From Amphimedon queenslandica (taxonomy: Eukaryota > Porifera > Demospongiae > Haplosclerida > Niphatidae): a DNA stretch of 37,812 nucleotides. The translations under genes were made by a program, and so were the position numbers. Positions 19,739 through 31,199 of the stretch are shown here, piece by piece; within the stretch, counting starts at the first letter, position 1; every line of letters begins with the position of its first letter. The notes beneath the pieces were generated by a model. It was not told the origin of the DNA and did not search any database. It was given only the letters and a program-made list of their open reading frames with translations. The stretch lies in the NCBI RefSeq assembly GCF_000090795.2, contig NW_003546498.1, positions 103,355 to 141,166 on the forward strand. The letters run 5' to 3'.

Positions 19739-22700
19739 GTACCAAGGAAAAACACTGGTCCCAAGCCTTTGGTTATAACTGGTGTACCCATTTGCAACAA
19801 TGTGAAGAAAAGAGACGATCTGGAGCACAGCAAGCAAAACATAAAAATTTCTCCTGCTATTTCCTGTCATCAAAACCAAAGTCAACTGAAGCAACACCTC
19901 TTTGCCAGTCACCCCTATCACCTTCACCTGAGCTTTTATCACCTCCAGTATTATCTCCAACAACTCCCCTCCATCAAGATCATCAGCTAGAAGGTTACAT
20001 GCTTCTACACACGGACACTCAATCCACCTGCATTGCAACCACAACTTTGACAACTATGCCATTAGTAGATTCTTTAGCAACCATAACCTTTCGTCATGAA
20101 AGCCAGGTTTTTCCAAAAGCCCCTTGTTCAGTATGAGAGGAGGGGCTACATCTCATGGATCTGAAAGTCCTAAATTAAGTCAAACAACACATACACATCA
20201 ATGACCCCTATCACAACTGTCACCTCCATTATCAATTTCAGCTCTATTATTACCTCCTGCAACCTTACCTAGCTCTAGACAGGTAACTCAGTACTCCATC
20301 AATAAACTGTTGTTATCAGCAGCTAGCATTTATGATGCCAATGAGGCTATTTAAGAAGCTCCCCTGGCTAACTCTCTTACTGGAACTAATTGGACCAGAT
20401 CAGCACGACTGAAACAGCAATTAATAGAAGCCTCTGATAAATCAGACCAGATGCTATAGCCTCTTACTTTGCCATTGCTGACAAAATATCTCTACTTTGT
20501 AAAGAGAGTCAGAAATTGTCTCTCTTGCTTTGACAAGGTCAAAAAGCAGAAGCTAATGACATTGATGCTGCTGCTTCCATTCTTCAGAGTTTACTAGACA
20601 GTGCAAAAAGGAATAGCAATAAGGTAGGTACCAACACAAAGAGGACATTTAAGTATTTTTTAAATATTTGGCACATTACTTTATGTATATGCTGGGTATA
20701 TGACATACCACTCTATTGAACAAAATATGCAAGAGGCCCTTCCAACTTTGAGCACTATATAAGCTATTGTTCAGTCCCAGTATCATCATATTGCAGAGTG
20801 GATATATCAGTTTGAAGCTTTAATAACTCATTAAAAAAAGCATTGTGCACCTCCTATTGTAGCGGTAGCTAAAGATGCAATTAGAATTGTGAAGAGAGTG
20901 GAATATCACCCAGTAACAAACAAATGTGTTGGGTTTGTGCTACCACTGGATGATGAAAATCCAAGAACCAATGTCAGTCTAGCAACATCATTTGAAGTAA
21001 CTAGAAGAATGTTGAAGCATTTATAGTTTCCAAGAATGCATAAGTTTACGTAGTTTAACCATTAAAAGAAGCACCTTCATTTTGCCTTGCGTGCATGGTG
21101 ACATTAAATAAATTTACTGCTAGAGAAGTACTTCAAAGATGGAATTGAAGCTGACAAAAAGAGATATTAAAGATGCCTCAGATGGTGACTTACGTTTGTC
21201 CAAGGCTATGCTTGTAACACCACATGACTTGTTTTGACCCTAACCATAACTGACTCAACTAATGCAGTGCATTGTCCACCCTTTATTGAATAATGGTTGT
21301 TCACCTAATCATTCACACACCAGTATGCTTACAAGGTGCTGTACATATTGGTGTCAAATTTAAATGCCATTTGTTCCAACCATCTATTGCTCTACCATTA
21401 GGCAATTATGCTGCTAGCAGCTCATAGACTAGTTTGGCAGTATGGCAAGGATCAGCATGGATTAAGAAACAGAGATCTAAACAATAGTGATACGCAATTT
21501 TTTTGCTGCTGTACAGCACCTTATTAAGGCTTCAACATGATGAGATGCAATGATAGATGCAATTTGGAACTAAGCACTACATCAGAATCATGAGTTTGGT
21601 AACAAGCAGTTTCCTGGATAATAGTCTGTCCCTCGCATCAAGATTAAATAATATTTGGTATGCAATTTTTCTAAGGTACTGGAGGCAATGGCTAAAATTG
21701 TCTTTCATTTATATGAGTAGCTACAGAGTTGATTAGCTGTCTCATTCAATACAGCCAACGTTTACTTTGAAAAATAATTTCATAACAACGAATGCTCATA
21801 TTTCCATTGAAATTAATGCTCCTTCACTACTATGATGCTGATGACAGAAGCACTACCAAACACCTTATTCTTACCATGGCAGTTTGGTTCACAAAGCTGT
21901 GACAAATGTTTTGTGCTCTAAAAAGTATGACGGGTACTTTGTCAACAATTGTTGATTTCAGTCAACTGGGATCACTACCACGACTACATAAAATTGAACA
22001 TACAGGAAGAATTGGAGTCAAAAAAAAAGCATATATTACTGTACTGATTCCTACGCTAAAAAAATCACCTCACGAAAGTATAATTGAGTCAGACATTAAA
22101 AGCATTTAGTCTTTAAGTCATGAACAGTTTAAGGACATTCTTGAAAGTGCACAAAAGCATGCACAAGAGAGTGATTATCCTTGGAATTGCATATCACCTA
22201 TAAGGAAATGGCTAGTGGAATATTCCACCAATACCTTCAAACTTGCAAGAGAGTAATGACGATGAAGATAAGTTAGAGATTGACAATGAATCAAGCAGTG
22301 TAATTAATTTTACATGATTTAATGAAACAATTGAAGATAGGATCACTGATATTCATCACCGAGACAAAAACAAAGTCGTGACAGCTGTGTTAAACAAAAA
22401 GCAAAATTGTTAAGGACCCAACTACCACTTAAGAAATCTTATAGTCATGCCTTGCTGGTTAACACCAAAAGTGATGCAAATATTAAACAAAAACTGTCAT
22501 GTACCATTTGTAAAGCTGGTAATATAATACATTTGTAAGCAAACAGCTGTATGGCTCCTTCAAGATATTGAAATGATAGAATATTTTGAGTCACAGAGAC
22601 ACAGCCATATGATGGAGAAAAATAGCAAGAATCCAAAGAATCTAATGGCAGCAACAAAGAACTACTATAAAAAATTACTTTTATTGTCATTTGTAAATTC

Positions 22701-23012
22701 TGTGTCCTCAAGTATGGTAATAAAGTCAGAATCGGCCAAGTACAACAGTTTGCTGAATTTGGGAAAGGAAAAGGGCAAAAGGTTATTATATCTAGCTTTA
22801 AAATCAGTTATGCACGAGCTGAGCGTGACATTGGCATTATTTGCACATTAAATGATCAAATTAAAGAACTGCATATACATATATTTTGCACACTCACAAC
22901 TGATTTCTTGATGCGACATGAAAGTGGCAAAAACATAATACCTTTTGAAGGTTTTTTGATTGTACCACCAACAGATGGAATCCTCACGTTGACAAAACAA
23001 AGCTGTGATTAA
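19739..23012 (+). pseudogene. Decayed large gene of an unnamed, transposase-like family
   Basis: Short open pieces in shifting frames line up in order. A leader with PLVITGVPICNNVKKRDDLE (about 19770) and a Ser/Pro/Thr linker come first. Then LTGTNWTRSARLKQQLIEAS (20370-20440), APPIVAVAKDAIRIVKRVEY with TNKCVGFVLPLDDENP (about 20850-20970), and FCLACMVTLNKFTAREVLQR (about 21080-21145) with DGDLRLSKAM. Next LFLPWQFGSQSCDKCF (about 21860-21913) and KSMTGTLSTIVDFSQLGSL. Last is a clean 95-codon C-terminal piece at 22725-23009 with GQVQQFAEFGKGKGQKVIIS. A GTAGGTACC donor (20622) and TATTGCAG acceptor (about 20794) may bound an intron. The architecture (LPTLSTI helix, an Asp after a strand, a long middle) recalls P-element/THAP9-type RNase H transposases, but I do not claim that class. 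Confidence 0.4.
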
Positions 23013-23250
23013 TTTAAAGCAAACACGTTAATTTAACAATTATTATACAGGAGAAGGAAAGTGCATCTGACCCTAACAAAACAAGACAAGGGTCAAACTA
23101 GAAAATGCACAGAGAAATTTATCAATTTAAATGATTTGCATGTCACAGCAGCCAACATAATTTTAAAGGGAATGTTTCTGAATGTCAATGGTCTACTGGC
23201 AAGTAATTGCTAGTATAAAAGGCCATTAGAAAATCCTGCTGATCCAATTC

Positions 23251-23567
23251 AAACAAGTAAATAAAAAACATTAAAAATGGGAAAATAGTAGGATTGAATG
23301 GGGAAAGAAGTAAGGAAACAAGAAGGTACTTTCAAACGTGGTGTGGTAAGAAATCCTACACCACTGCATAAAAAATAAAGGCTTCATATAGTGCTATCAT
23401 AGTTGGCTGTGAGGATAATTGCTGTGCTTTTGGGTAGTATATAATCTTCATGCAGTGTTGTAGAATTTCTTACCACACCAGTTTGAAAGTACCTTCTTGT
23501 TTCCTTACTTTTTTCCCCAATCAATCCTACTATTTTCCCATTTTTAATGTTTTTTATTTACTTGTTT
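23251..23567. repeat. Foldback element C, 317 bp
   Basis: Arms 23251-23369 and 23450-23567 (about 118 bp) are inverted copies with very few mismatches. They start AAACAAGTAAATAAAAAACA and contain AGTAGGATTGA and GGTGTGGTAAGAAAT. The loop is about 80 bp. Its ends (AAACAAG) and the GTAGGATT core resemble foldbacks A and B, suggesting one superfamily. Confidence 0.9.
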
Positions 23568-24522
23568 CCATTCTTTTTTCTTAAATTAAAAAATTACATT
23601 CTGTCATGATTCTGTGGTTAGGTTAATTATATTCATGCTAATCATGTGAGCATAAATTAAAATAGCGTCAAACCACAAACCCACCCGGTGGCTGCAGCTG
23701 GATTTTGTTTTCCATTTTGTTCTCTGTCCTTGCTTCTTTCTGAAACTACCTTTTTGGTCCTTGACCCAAGCCCAGAGGAATGATGTAAAAGCCAACTCGA
23801 GCACTTTACTGGCTTAAAAGATTAGAGGGGAGATAGAAGAAGATGAAAGAAAGAAGAAGAAAAAGTCTGAAGAATTTTGCAGAAATTTGAATTTGGGCTT
23901 ATTCTCCAGAAATGCTCCCGCTACATTACAGTTCACTTTAAAGGTACCAGGTGAATCGTTCAGTGAAGGAGAGCTCATCTAAGCCATTTATAAGGCTGTG
24001 CAACGTAAGATAAAAGAGTTATAAGTGTTTGAAAATCATAAAAACGGCCGCCATCTTGAAAAATCAACCTCAATCCTACATATAGGCTACCGCCTATATA
24101 ATAATACGTAACAAAGAAGATCATTGGATCGTTTAGCTGTGATATAAATCAAGTAATTATTCCAATTCTATTTAGTCAGACATACTAGCAACTGCCAAAG
24201 AAATCATTCTTAAACTGGATACAGGCCACGATGCAATTAAATCTTTTGTGGACTGGGTTAATAATTGCTTAAGTATCTGCGTGGGCAGTTTTTCCAATGT
24301 AGGATAGCAGCTACATACAGTTGCTAAAACATGAAGATAGCAAACAAAATTGACAAATGCATCTTGTTATGGGACAAAGGGACACTTAAAGTACTTGTAC
24401 AGTTTCAACCCTTTGTTCCACAAGTCATCATTTTAGTAATTATTGTAATGTAGCTTAAAAATTTGATGAGATATAAAGCAGCAGTAATGAACAGTAATTA
24501 TGACATAAAACAATACAGCAAG
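23568..24522. other. Stretch with no recognisable gene
   Basis: Purine-rich block near 23820-23870, otherwise AT-rich. No domain, repeat pair or splice structure recognised. Confidence 0.4.
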
Positions 24523-24674
24523 TAGGCCTGGGCAATATCATGGTATTCCAATAAAACCGTATTGCTAACAAATACAATAATAAAATATTGACAATTTTCA
24601 TCCATTCTACTAATACAGCGGTATGCATAATATCCGGAGATATACAATACATTGCCACGTGTATGTCAAGAAAA

Positions 24675-27030
24675 ATGGCCGATAATTTTGAGTTGGAAAA
24701 CCAAGAAGGGACAGTCGACTGTGAAGAGATTGGTGTTTTGCCACCACCTATTCAAGAAATCAACCTCACTAAGAAGAGAAACACAACAGCTAAAGTTTGG
24801 AAGCATTTTGGGCTGCACTTATATGAAAATGGCAAGGATACTAATGTCAAAAATCCAGTGTCATTTGTGTCATAAGGGAGTGTCAGCAAAGTACGGAAAC
24901 ACAAGTAACCTGTATTCTGACATTATGAATCAACATCCAGAGCAGTATAAAGAGGTAAAATCAAAACTAAAAGCAGGTGCAAGTGCTAACAACAGTGTGT
25001 CTCATACGTGTCCTATCAAGAAGAATGTGAGAAGCTTGACACAAAATCACAAGAGTTCATAAGGTTGACTAAGTCTGTTGCAAACTTTTAGCAAAGGACA
25101 TGTAACCAGTAAATGCTGGTGAACAACCAGGATTAAAATAGATGCTCCAATCATTTAATCCTAGATATAAATTTCCAAGCCAAAACTACTTCACTTGTAT
25201 TGCTATACCAGCACTTTGCAATGAAGTTTGAGAATAAATGAAGAAAAGTCTTATCTCAAGCTACCTTTTTTTCCGACACCACTGACATGTACTTCTCGTG
25301 CTCAAGAACCCTATATTAGCTTTTCTGTTCATTTGTGGACAGCAATTGGGTAATTCAAATTCACTGTTTACAAACACAATATCTGCCAAGTGACTACACT
25401 GGTGAGGTCATAATGGAAGCATCAACTGACTCTTTGAGTAACTGGAACTTGGACAGTTCAAATCATGTATGCGTGATTACCGATAATGGTGCTCATACTA
25501 TTAGATCTTGCACACTCCTTGGATGACAATGTTTAAGCTGTTTTGGACAAAATTTAGACTTTGCTATCAGAAAAGGCTTCGACGATCACAGTATTGAACA
25601 TGTAGTAAGCGTGTGCAAAAAAGTAGGGAGTGCTTTCACTCATAGTTTGATAAAGAGCAGAGATATCAAGAAAAGACGAGTAAAAACGTCATCCTTAACA
25701 TAAGCTTAACTATTGCATTCCCAGCGTATTTTTCTCATTTTAAATCTATTTCAATTGAAGTTATGTAACTATTGTGTACTTTTTTATTTAGTCTTCATTA
25801 CTTTAAAACATAATGCTTGTGCAATGTCATCAATAGGTTAGAATTACACAAGTAAATTATTCATCATTAAATGAGAAAAACATTTTCAATCCAAGTTGAA
25901 ATCACAATTAACTTTTACTTTTTTTCCATGCATACAATAATGTTTCATGTGAACTTTAATTAATCACAGACATTCAAAGAAAGGTATTAAACTGTTAGAA
26001 ATAGTACTAACTGGTTTAAAAATTAAACAATCACAAGTCTTTGTGCTTTTAATTTTTATGGGAAGCATAGAAAGCACATGCTCAGCATCATTTATTTTAA
26101 CATTAACTTTTGTATTTTTCCAAACAAAAAGTATTTCAACCAAATAATTAAGTCAAATACTGTCTAAATTCAATAGCTGGTTCAGAAATTGCAGCAGCAA
26201 GTTTAAAGGGTAAGTTCCGTGCATTTTTGAGGCATTTTATTATTGGCTTAATATGATTGCCTGACCATACTAATGATGTGTTCCAACTCCCATTGTCTGA
26301 AAAAAATTATTCACTGAGATATGAGCCTTCAAAAATGCCCATTTTTCTTCCTGCAAGTTTACTTTCTGTCAGTGGGTGTGGCTAAACGTGACGTCACTGG
26401 AGGCATAGCTGGAGCTAAATCAATTCCTTTATAGCGGGAAATAATCCTTTAGTCTCATGCCTAGTAATGTAATAGCACAAATTTAAACATTATTTGGAGA
26501 AATTTTTAGATAGCTGAATAGTCTTGATAAGTGAAATACAGCGCAGAATGCAGTAGACTGACCTATCCTGTTTTTTAGGAATAAATGTGCGTGACTTTCC
26601 TTTCTCTAACTCGCAAAGCATCTCAGGCTTCTCTTTAATGGGCTTCCTCTCGTTAAACTCATGCTCCAGTAGACATTTCAATCGGTTATTAATAAATTAA
26701 CTAGCCTGAGCATGCGTATTAGAGATAGCCATGCATTGGGCTAAATGAGGGTTAGGATAACCTGTGTTTGGATAATAGAGGATGTACTGTACAACAACAG
26801 AGCTAAACATGTACTTACTGTTACCTAATGAGGACATAGATTGATCACCACTTTAATGGTGAAAAAATAACAATACAAAGTTTTCTCATCTCAGTACAGT
26901 TGCTAAGAAATACTGTGCTACCAGTGTTGCCTTTGAGAGGCTTTTTAGTATACAGGAGGAGATATTCCGACGTCTTCAAGATCCTGCCTCAAATGGACCA
27001 ACTGGTGCATTTAGCTAAAAATTTACATTG
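24675..27030 (+). pseudogene. hAT transposase copy 2, heavily deleted
   Basis: It starts at the ATG at 24675 with MADNFELEN. The BED-finger region reads VWKHFGLHLYENGKD and, after a frameshift, CHLCHKGVSAKYGNTSNL, then H-x4-H. Fragments of the core follow: FSDTTDMYF-like (about 25270), LPSDYTGEVIMEASTD, HVCVITDNGAH (25470) and a CFGQN-like Cys block (25540), then VCKKVGSAF. From 25690 to 26880 there is no hAT coding. The C-terminal dimerisation motif reappears in damaged form as TVAKKYCATSVAFERLFSIQ at about 26895-26955. It is a close relative of copy 1 by motif order and a shared GCCACGTG before the start codon. Non-functional. Confidence 0.75.
25690..26880. other. Non-coding interior of hAT copy 2, probable inserted repeat at 26200-26480
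   Basis: AT-rich. The block around 26200-26480 (GGTAAGTTCCGTGCATTTTT ... GTGTGGCTAAACGTGACGTC) has the texture of a dispersed animal repeat, but no terminal repeats are clear. Confidence 0.3.
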
Positions 27031-27132
27031 TTACTGCTTTTGATGTTGTTTTGTAAACAATTTTAGTAATATTGTCAAGTGAAACATTAACAATATATTG
27101 TCTTGGAAAGAATGTAATATCGCCCAGGCTTA

Positions 27133-27650
27133 AGAGAAAGTGTACATACAAAGTCTAGCAATAAATTATAGTTTTCCTTATTTATCAAGTAAAAAAAGGA
27201 GCAATAAAGAGAGCGTAGCATCACTATCTCTAGACCACACCCACATCTCTTCACCACTGCTTTATATGGTAAAGAAGGCTTACAAACACAGAAACATGAC
27301 AGTTTGACAGTAAAAATCCCAGCTAACAAACTTAACCCAACACCGAGCAGAACACTGGCCTGGATCTTCTAAGACAAACCAACCAAGGCCTTCTTTTTCT
27401 AAAACTAGTGATAGCTACGCTTTCCCCGCATTGAGAAGTAACAAGTCAACTCTATTAGCAGGTAACAATCCCAGCAGCTTCAGTGGCGGAACTACCTCGT
27501 GGATTATGTTTCTATTTAAGAATGAAATGAAAATCAAACAGTGAATCCAACAGTACCATTATTGGCAAAAGGTCAATCGCCTACTATGAAAGTAATTTCA
27601 AGTCTGATATTTACAATTACTATTAGTAATATCAATAATCACAATAAAAA
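27133..27650. other. Non-coding stretch
   Basis: No gene or repeat pair recognised between hAT copy 2 and the 239-bp MITE. Confidence 0.4.
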
Positions 27651-27889
27651 TGTGACCATAATTGACAAAAGGTACCTTATGGCGGATAGGAAAATTGGTG
27701 TTTATAGCCTTAAAAATCCAACTTCCTGAGCTCCATTTATCCCAAAAATAATCCAGAGGATAGAAAAAGTTACTATGTAACTTTCGCAAACATTTGTTGA
27801 CTAACAGAGCACTCACAAGTTGTTATATTTTATTCTAATGATGAATTTAAAAATCCGCCATAAGGTACCTTTTGTCAATTATGGTCACA
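27651..27889. mobile_element. 239-bp MITE with perfect 37-bp terminal inverted repeats
   Basis: Left end TGTGACCATAATTGACAAAA (27651) continuing through GGTACCTTATGGCGGAT; the right end (27853-27889) is its exact reverse complement. The interior is AT-rich with no ORF of its own. A target duplication could not be assigned because both flanks are A/T runs. Confidence 0.85.
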
Positions 27890-28229
27890 AATAATAATGA
27901 ATGATTAAATTAAAATTTCATGTAAACACTATCACACAAAAGACCATAACAAAGTACCAACTAAGACAAGAAAAAAAAAACAAGGGGGAAAAAGAAAGAA
28001 TAAAAAAGTTAGCCCAACTGAGACGACCAAAGAATGGAATCCGAAACCACAAGAGCATTACACCTCTGCATTTTCACCAAGAACCGCTGAAATATTTACG
28101 ACATTGACCACCAATCCTCCTGAGATAAACAAATATGGCGGCGAAGGTCATGGAGCAGAGACAATGATTTTGGACAAAACACACCAAACAATTCCAATGC
28201 CACAAGAAGGAACAGATATGTTGGAGGTA
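27890..28229. other. Non-coding spacer between two MITEs
   Basis: A-rich, no recognisable feature. It ends at the TA that precedes the 669-bp MITE. Confidence 0.4.
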
Positions 28230-28898
28230 CCGTATTTTCTTGAATAAAAGCCGCAGCGTCTATTTCATGTTTCTATTTATGGGAGGGAGGCGACTATACG
28301 AGGGCGGCCATTGTTTGGGGGTGGCAATTATTAATTATCATTTAAATCAATTATTACTTTTATTTAAAATATTCCTTTTAAACAAAATTTGAAATAATTA
28401 ATAATTTAATCTTCATGTCGATTACTACTTTCAGTTCCAGGTCTTGAAAAAGAGCACTCTCATGTTCTACCTCAGGCTGTACGAGTTTAGATGTTCCCCA
28501 GTGCCTTAGCATTAGGAGCTATTTCTTTTTCCAAGGGGGTTCTCACGAGTTGCATCATATTTCTTGCTTTATGGGGTCAAATAGAAGCTCTTGTTAATGA
28601 GAAAATGGCATTTTGAAAGGGTCTAGAAGTACCATGTATCTATACCTTTCCTGGAAAGAAAAAACTAATTGATAGGATGAAGGAACTACTCGAATAAGAC
28701 TCAACTGTGACTAGACGGCCATTTTACTAATAAATTAATTGCTAGTTATTAACAATAATAACAATAAATAATATCATAGACATTATATGCGGCATCTATT
28801 CGAAGGCAGCAGTAATTTCCTTTACTACTTTGGCCCCGGGAGGAGTCTATTTGAGGGAGGCAGCTACTCGGGGGCGACTTTTACTCGAGGAAATACGG
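28230..28898. mobile_element. 669-bp MITE, copy 2 (inverted)
   Basis: It starts CCGTATTTTCTTGAATAAAA and ends with CTCGAGGAAATACGG, flanked by TA at 28228-28229 and 28899-28900. Read in reverse it is collinear with copy 1 (GGCGTCTATTTCAT, GGAGGGAGGCGACTATAC, CTTTCCTGGAAAG). The length equals that of copy 1 exactly. No coding capacity. Confidence 0.85.
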
Positions 28899-28901
28899 TA
28901 T

Positions 28902-29345
28902 ACAGCTGTACTTGGAGGCTTTCCTATTGCAGCAACTGCCCCAGCTTCAGACACTACAATAGAGTGGTAGGAGGGAGCTAAGGTATCAGGCACTGTGACA
29001 TTCCATACCTAAGGAAGACCCTGCCTCAAAGGGATCATGGTGACACCTTCAGGATGTTTACCATCAGCCTCACAAAGCCCTGGATGATCCAAAAATTAAG
29101 AAATGCGTATCACTAAGGGAGGCATGGTGCAGAAAGCGACACCCACTTTTCTCACAATGAAAACCATGTAGACCATACTGACGAAGCACAAATTGGGAGA
29201 GCACACAGGCAGCCTCCGCTGAGTAGCTGCTGCAATACGAATTGCATTATCTTTTGACCTCAGCCCCAATGAAGAAACATATAGAGCATTGAACCAAGCA
29301 CCAGAGCCTCTAGAGGATACCGCCAACTACCTTGCCACAACCATT
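28902..29345 (-). pseudogene. Non-LTR retrotransposon C-terminal fragment, minus strand
   Basis: The minus strand reads SGAWFNALYVSSLGLRSKDN, AIRIAAATQRR, then a Cys/His cluster (VCSPNLCFC, GLHGFHCEKSGCRFLHHASL), a frameshift, then ADGKHPEGVTMIPLRQGLP and WNVTVPDTLAPSYHS. This order (Leu-rich linker, CCHC-type finger, DGK-P-G-V nuclease-like block, TVPDT) is the region after the reverse transcriptase in many invertebrate non-LTR elements. The MITE at 28230-28898 sits directly against its downstream end. Decayed. Confidence 0.6.
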
Positions 29346-30488
29346 TTCTGGAGGTGAAGCGATTAAAGATTCTAAAACAAAAGATACTTATCAATTGTTT
29401 AACTAACCATCACGGTAAAATGATGTTGTAACTAGCAAGAAAGAAGTCCACTTGCAATCATACTCTAGAAACACAAACAATGAAAAAAATATGAATAAAT
29501 AGCTTACCAAGAGGCACTGAATCTTCGTAGTAGTGTCATTCAGCATATAAAAAATTTTCATGGTCCTAAATTTTTATCAAATTTCAATTTTTCAAGCATC
29601 CACAAAATTTAAATCCACAAAAATTGCTTCAATATGCTTCAAGATGGCCACAATGTAAAAAACTACAAAAATTAAAGCTACAAAATTCATTTCTGAAAGC
29701 ATCCGCAAAATTTTCGGGCCACAAAAATTATCTCTTATAGGGTATATTTGTCAATAAGTCCAGTAACTAAGGTAATAAAATGGCAACAGTACTTTGTTCC
29801 TGAAATGTCATTAATAAAGCTACATCCAAACCAACATTCTGAACTATTTTTCACCAAAACTTTGATGCATAACTTAATTACTTCTTAAGTGGAAGATAAG
29901 AGCATTCTGCACAGTCAACATATACCTCAATATTGATTAATTTTACATAAAGCAACTGATGCATAATGACACTCATGATGACACACTGACTTCATCTAAA
30001 ATAAAGAGATAAATATGTTCAGTGTTTTCACATTTTCTGCCTTATTCTAAATGACACAAATATGTACAACATCTACATGTATGAGTAACTATTATGATTA
30101 ATTCAAAAGAGATACTTGGAGATATAGATGGATATGATTCACCGTCAATGGCAACAACGAAATTATTGATGGTCATCAACCTAATCAATGTCATTGGGTT
30201 GAGCACACTTACAAGCTCCGTTTTTCTTTCTTCCTTCAAACATTTATTCTTCATTCTGTTAACACTGATTCTTAGATTTACATTCGGAAACATCCGTCAA
30301 ATACAAAAGCTTTGCTGTAAGAACATGGTTACATGTGCTATTGGAAGGAGGTGCACTTCTCCTTTCAAAACAATGTAGTGATGAAGCTTTTCATGACAAA
30401 CTATTACCATTTGTAAAATGGAACATGAGTAAAACTTAAGACTTAAAATTATCACAGTTAGCTTGTTTTCAGTATGAGAAACTGATGA
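29346..30488. other. Non-coding stretch
   Basis: A diffuse repeat of CCACAAAAATT/GCAAAATTTTC motifs lies at about 29560-29740, typical of dispersed invertebrate repeats. Open stretches on both strands at 30040-30380 overlap each other and match nothing I know. Confidence 0.35.
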
Positions 30489-30660
30489 TCATGCATCACC
30501 AAGAATGCTATTATAAACTGCTACCTCATTCATGTCTGATGTGTGGATTGAAGTAACTATATCATTTTGAGAACTAGCTGGAATGTAATCAATAGTTTTC
30601 ACCTTTGTAATGGACCTTGTATAATGAAAGTTGTAATTAACGTGCACCACTAAACTAGAG
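30489..30660 (-). other. Possible terminal exon with Tyr motifs (host gene candidate)
   Basis: The minus strand after a TCTCTAG acceptor at about 30655 reads a peptide ending VKTIDYIPASSQNDIV..SDMNEVAVYNSILGDA and a stop (30489). The composition looks like a receptor cytoplasmic tail with two tyrosines in IDYIP and AVYNSI contexts. No upstream exon is identified and no poly(A) signal is clear. It may be chance. Confidence 0.2.
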
Positions 30661-31199
30661 AAGATCGCAGATTTTTGATAACCACGCAGGCTGAACATTT
30701 TATGGGGTTTAGAGCTTAGGTTTAAACCAGGTTAATTGGCAGGGGCCACCATCGCTGAATTGGAAGGGTAGGCAGATCAGACAGCCGGGGCCCAGCCCGC
30801 CCACACATTGTGGGCAGAGTGGGTGATCAGTCATTCTGATCAGAGCTGCTGGAAGTTGAAATGTTGAAGAAGCTAAGGACACCTTTTCTATTTTATCCAA
30901 TTTCCTAAGCTATTGCTGCTGGCTCCCTCTTTATACCTGTCTTTTTCCAGGCAACTATGTTTCGCTTCTTCATCAGCTCTCAATTGCCTGGTTGCCCCAG
31001 TGTCAGATAGTCCTGTTGACCTTGTCAACTCAGACGATATCAATCTGTTTTTCCAGCACTCTACCAGTGCCGATTTGTCCTCCCATTTTTTGCTCTCATG
31101 CTGGCTCAGCGCCATTGATCCTGGTACACTATGACCTCTGGACCTGGGAGCACCTCCACCTCAACTGCATCTACAACAGTGACACAAGCTACTTGAGGC

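Larger units (their letters stand above)
24523..27132 (+). mobile_element. hAT DNA transposon, copy 2, with terminal inverted repeats
   Basis: The left end TAGGCCTGGGCAATATCATG (24523) matches the reverse complement of the right end, TAAGCCTGGGCGATATTACA (27132 inward), with few mismatches. Flanking 8-mers ACAGCAAG (24515-24522) and AGAGAAAG (27133-27140) agree at six of eight positions, as expected for an aged hAT 8-bp target duplication. It encloses a broken hAT transposase and a long non-coding interior. Confidence 0.8.

Noticed and set aside
30042-30378. Overlapping open stretches on both strands
   Set aside because: No motif; the two strands shadow each other and neither has coding texture I can defend.
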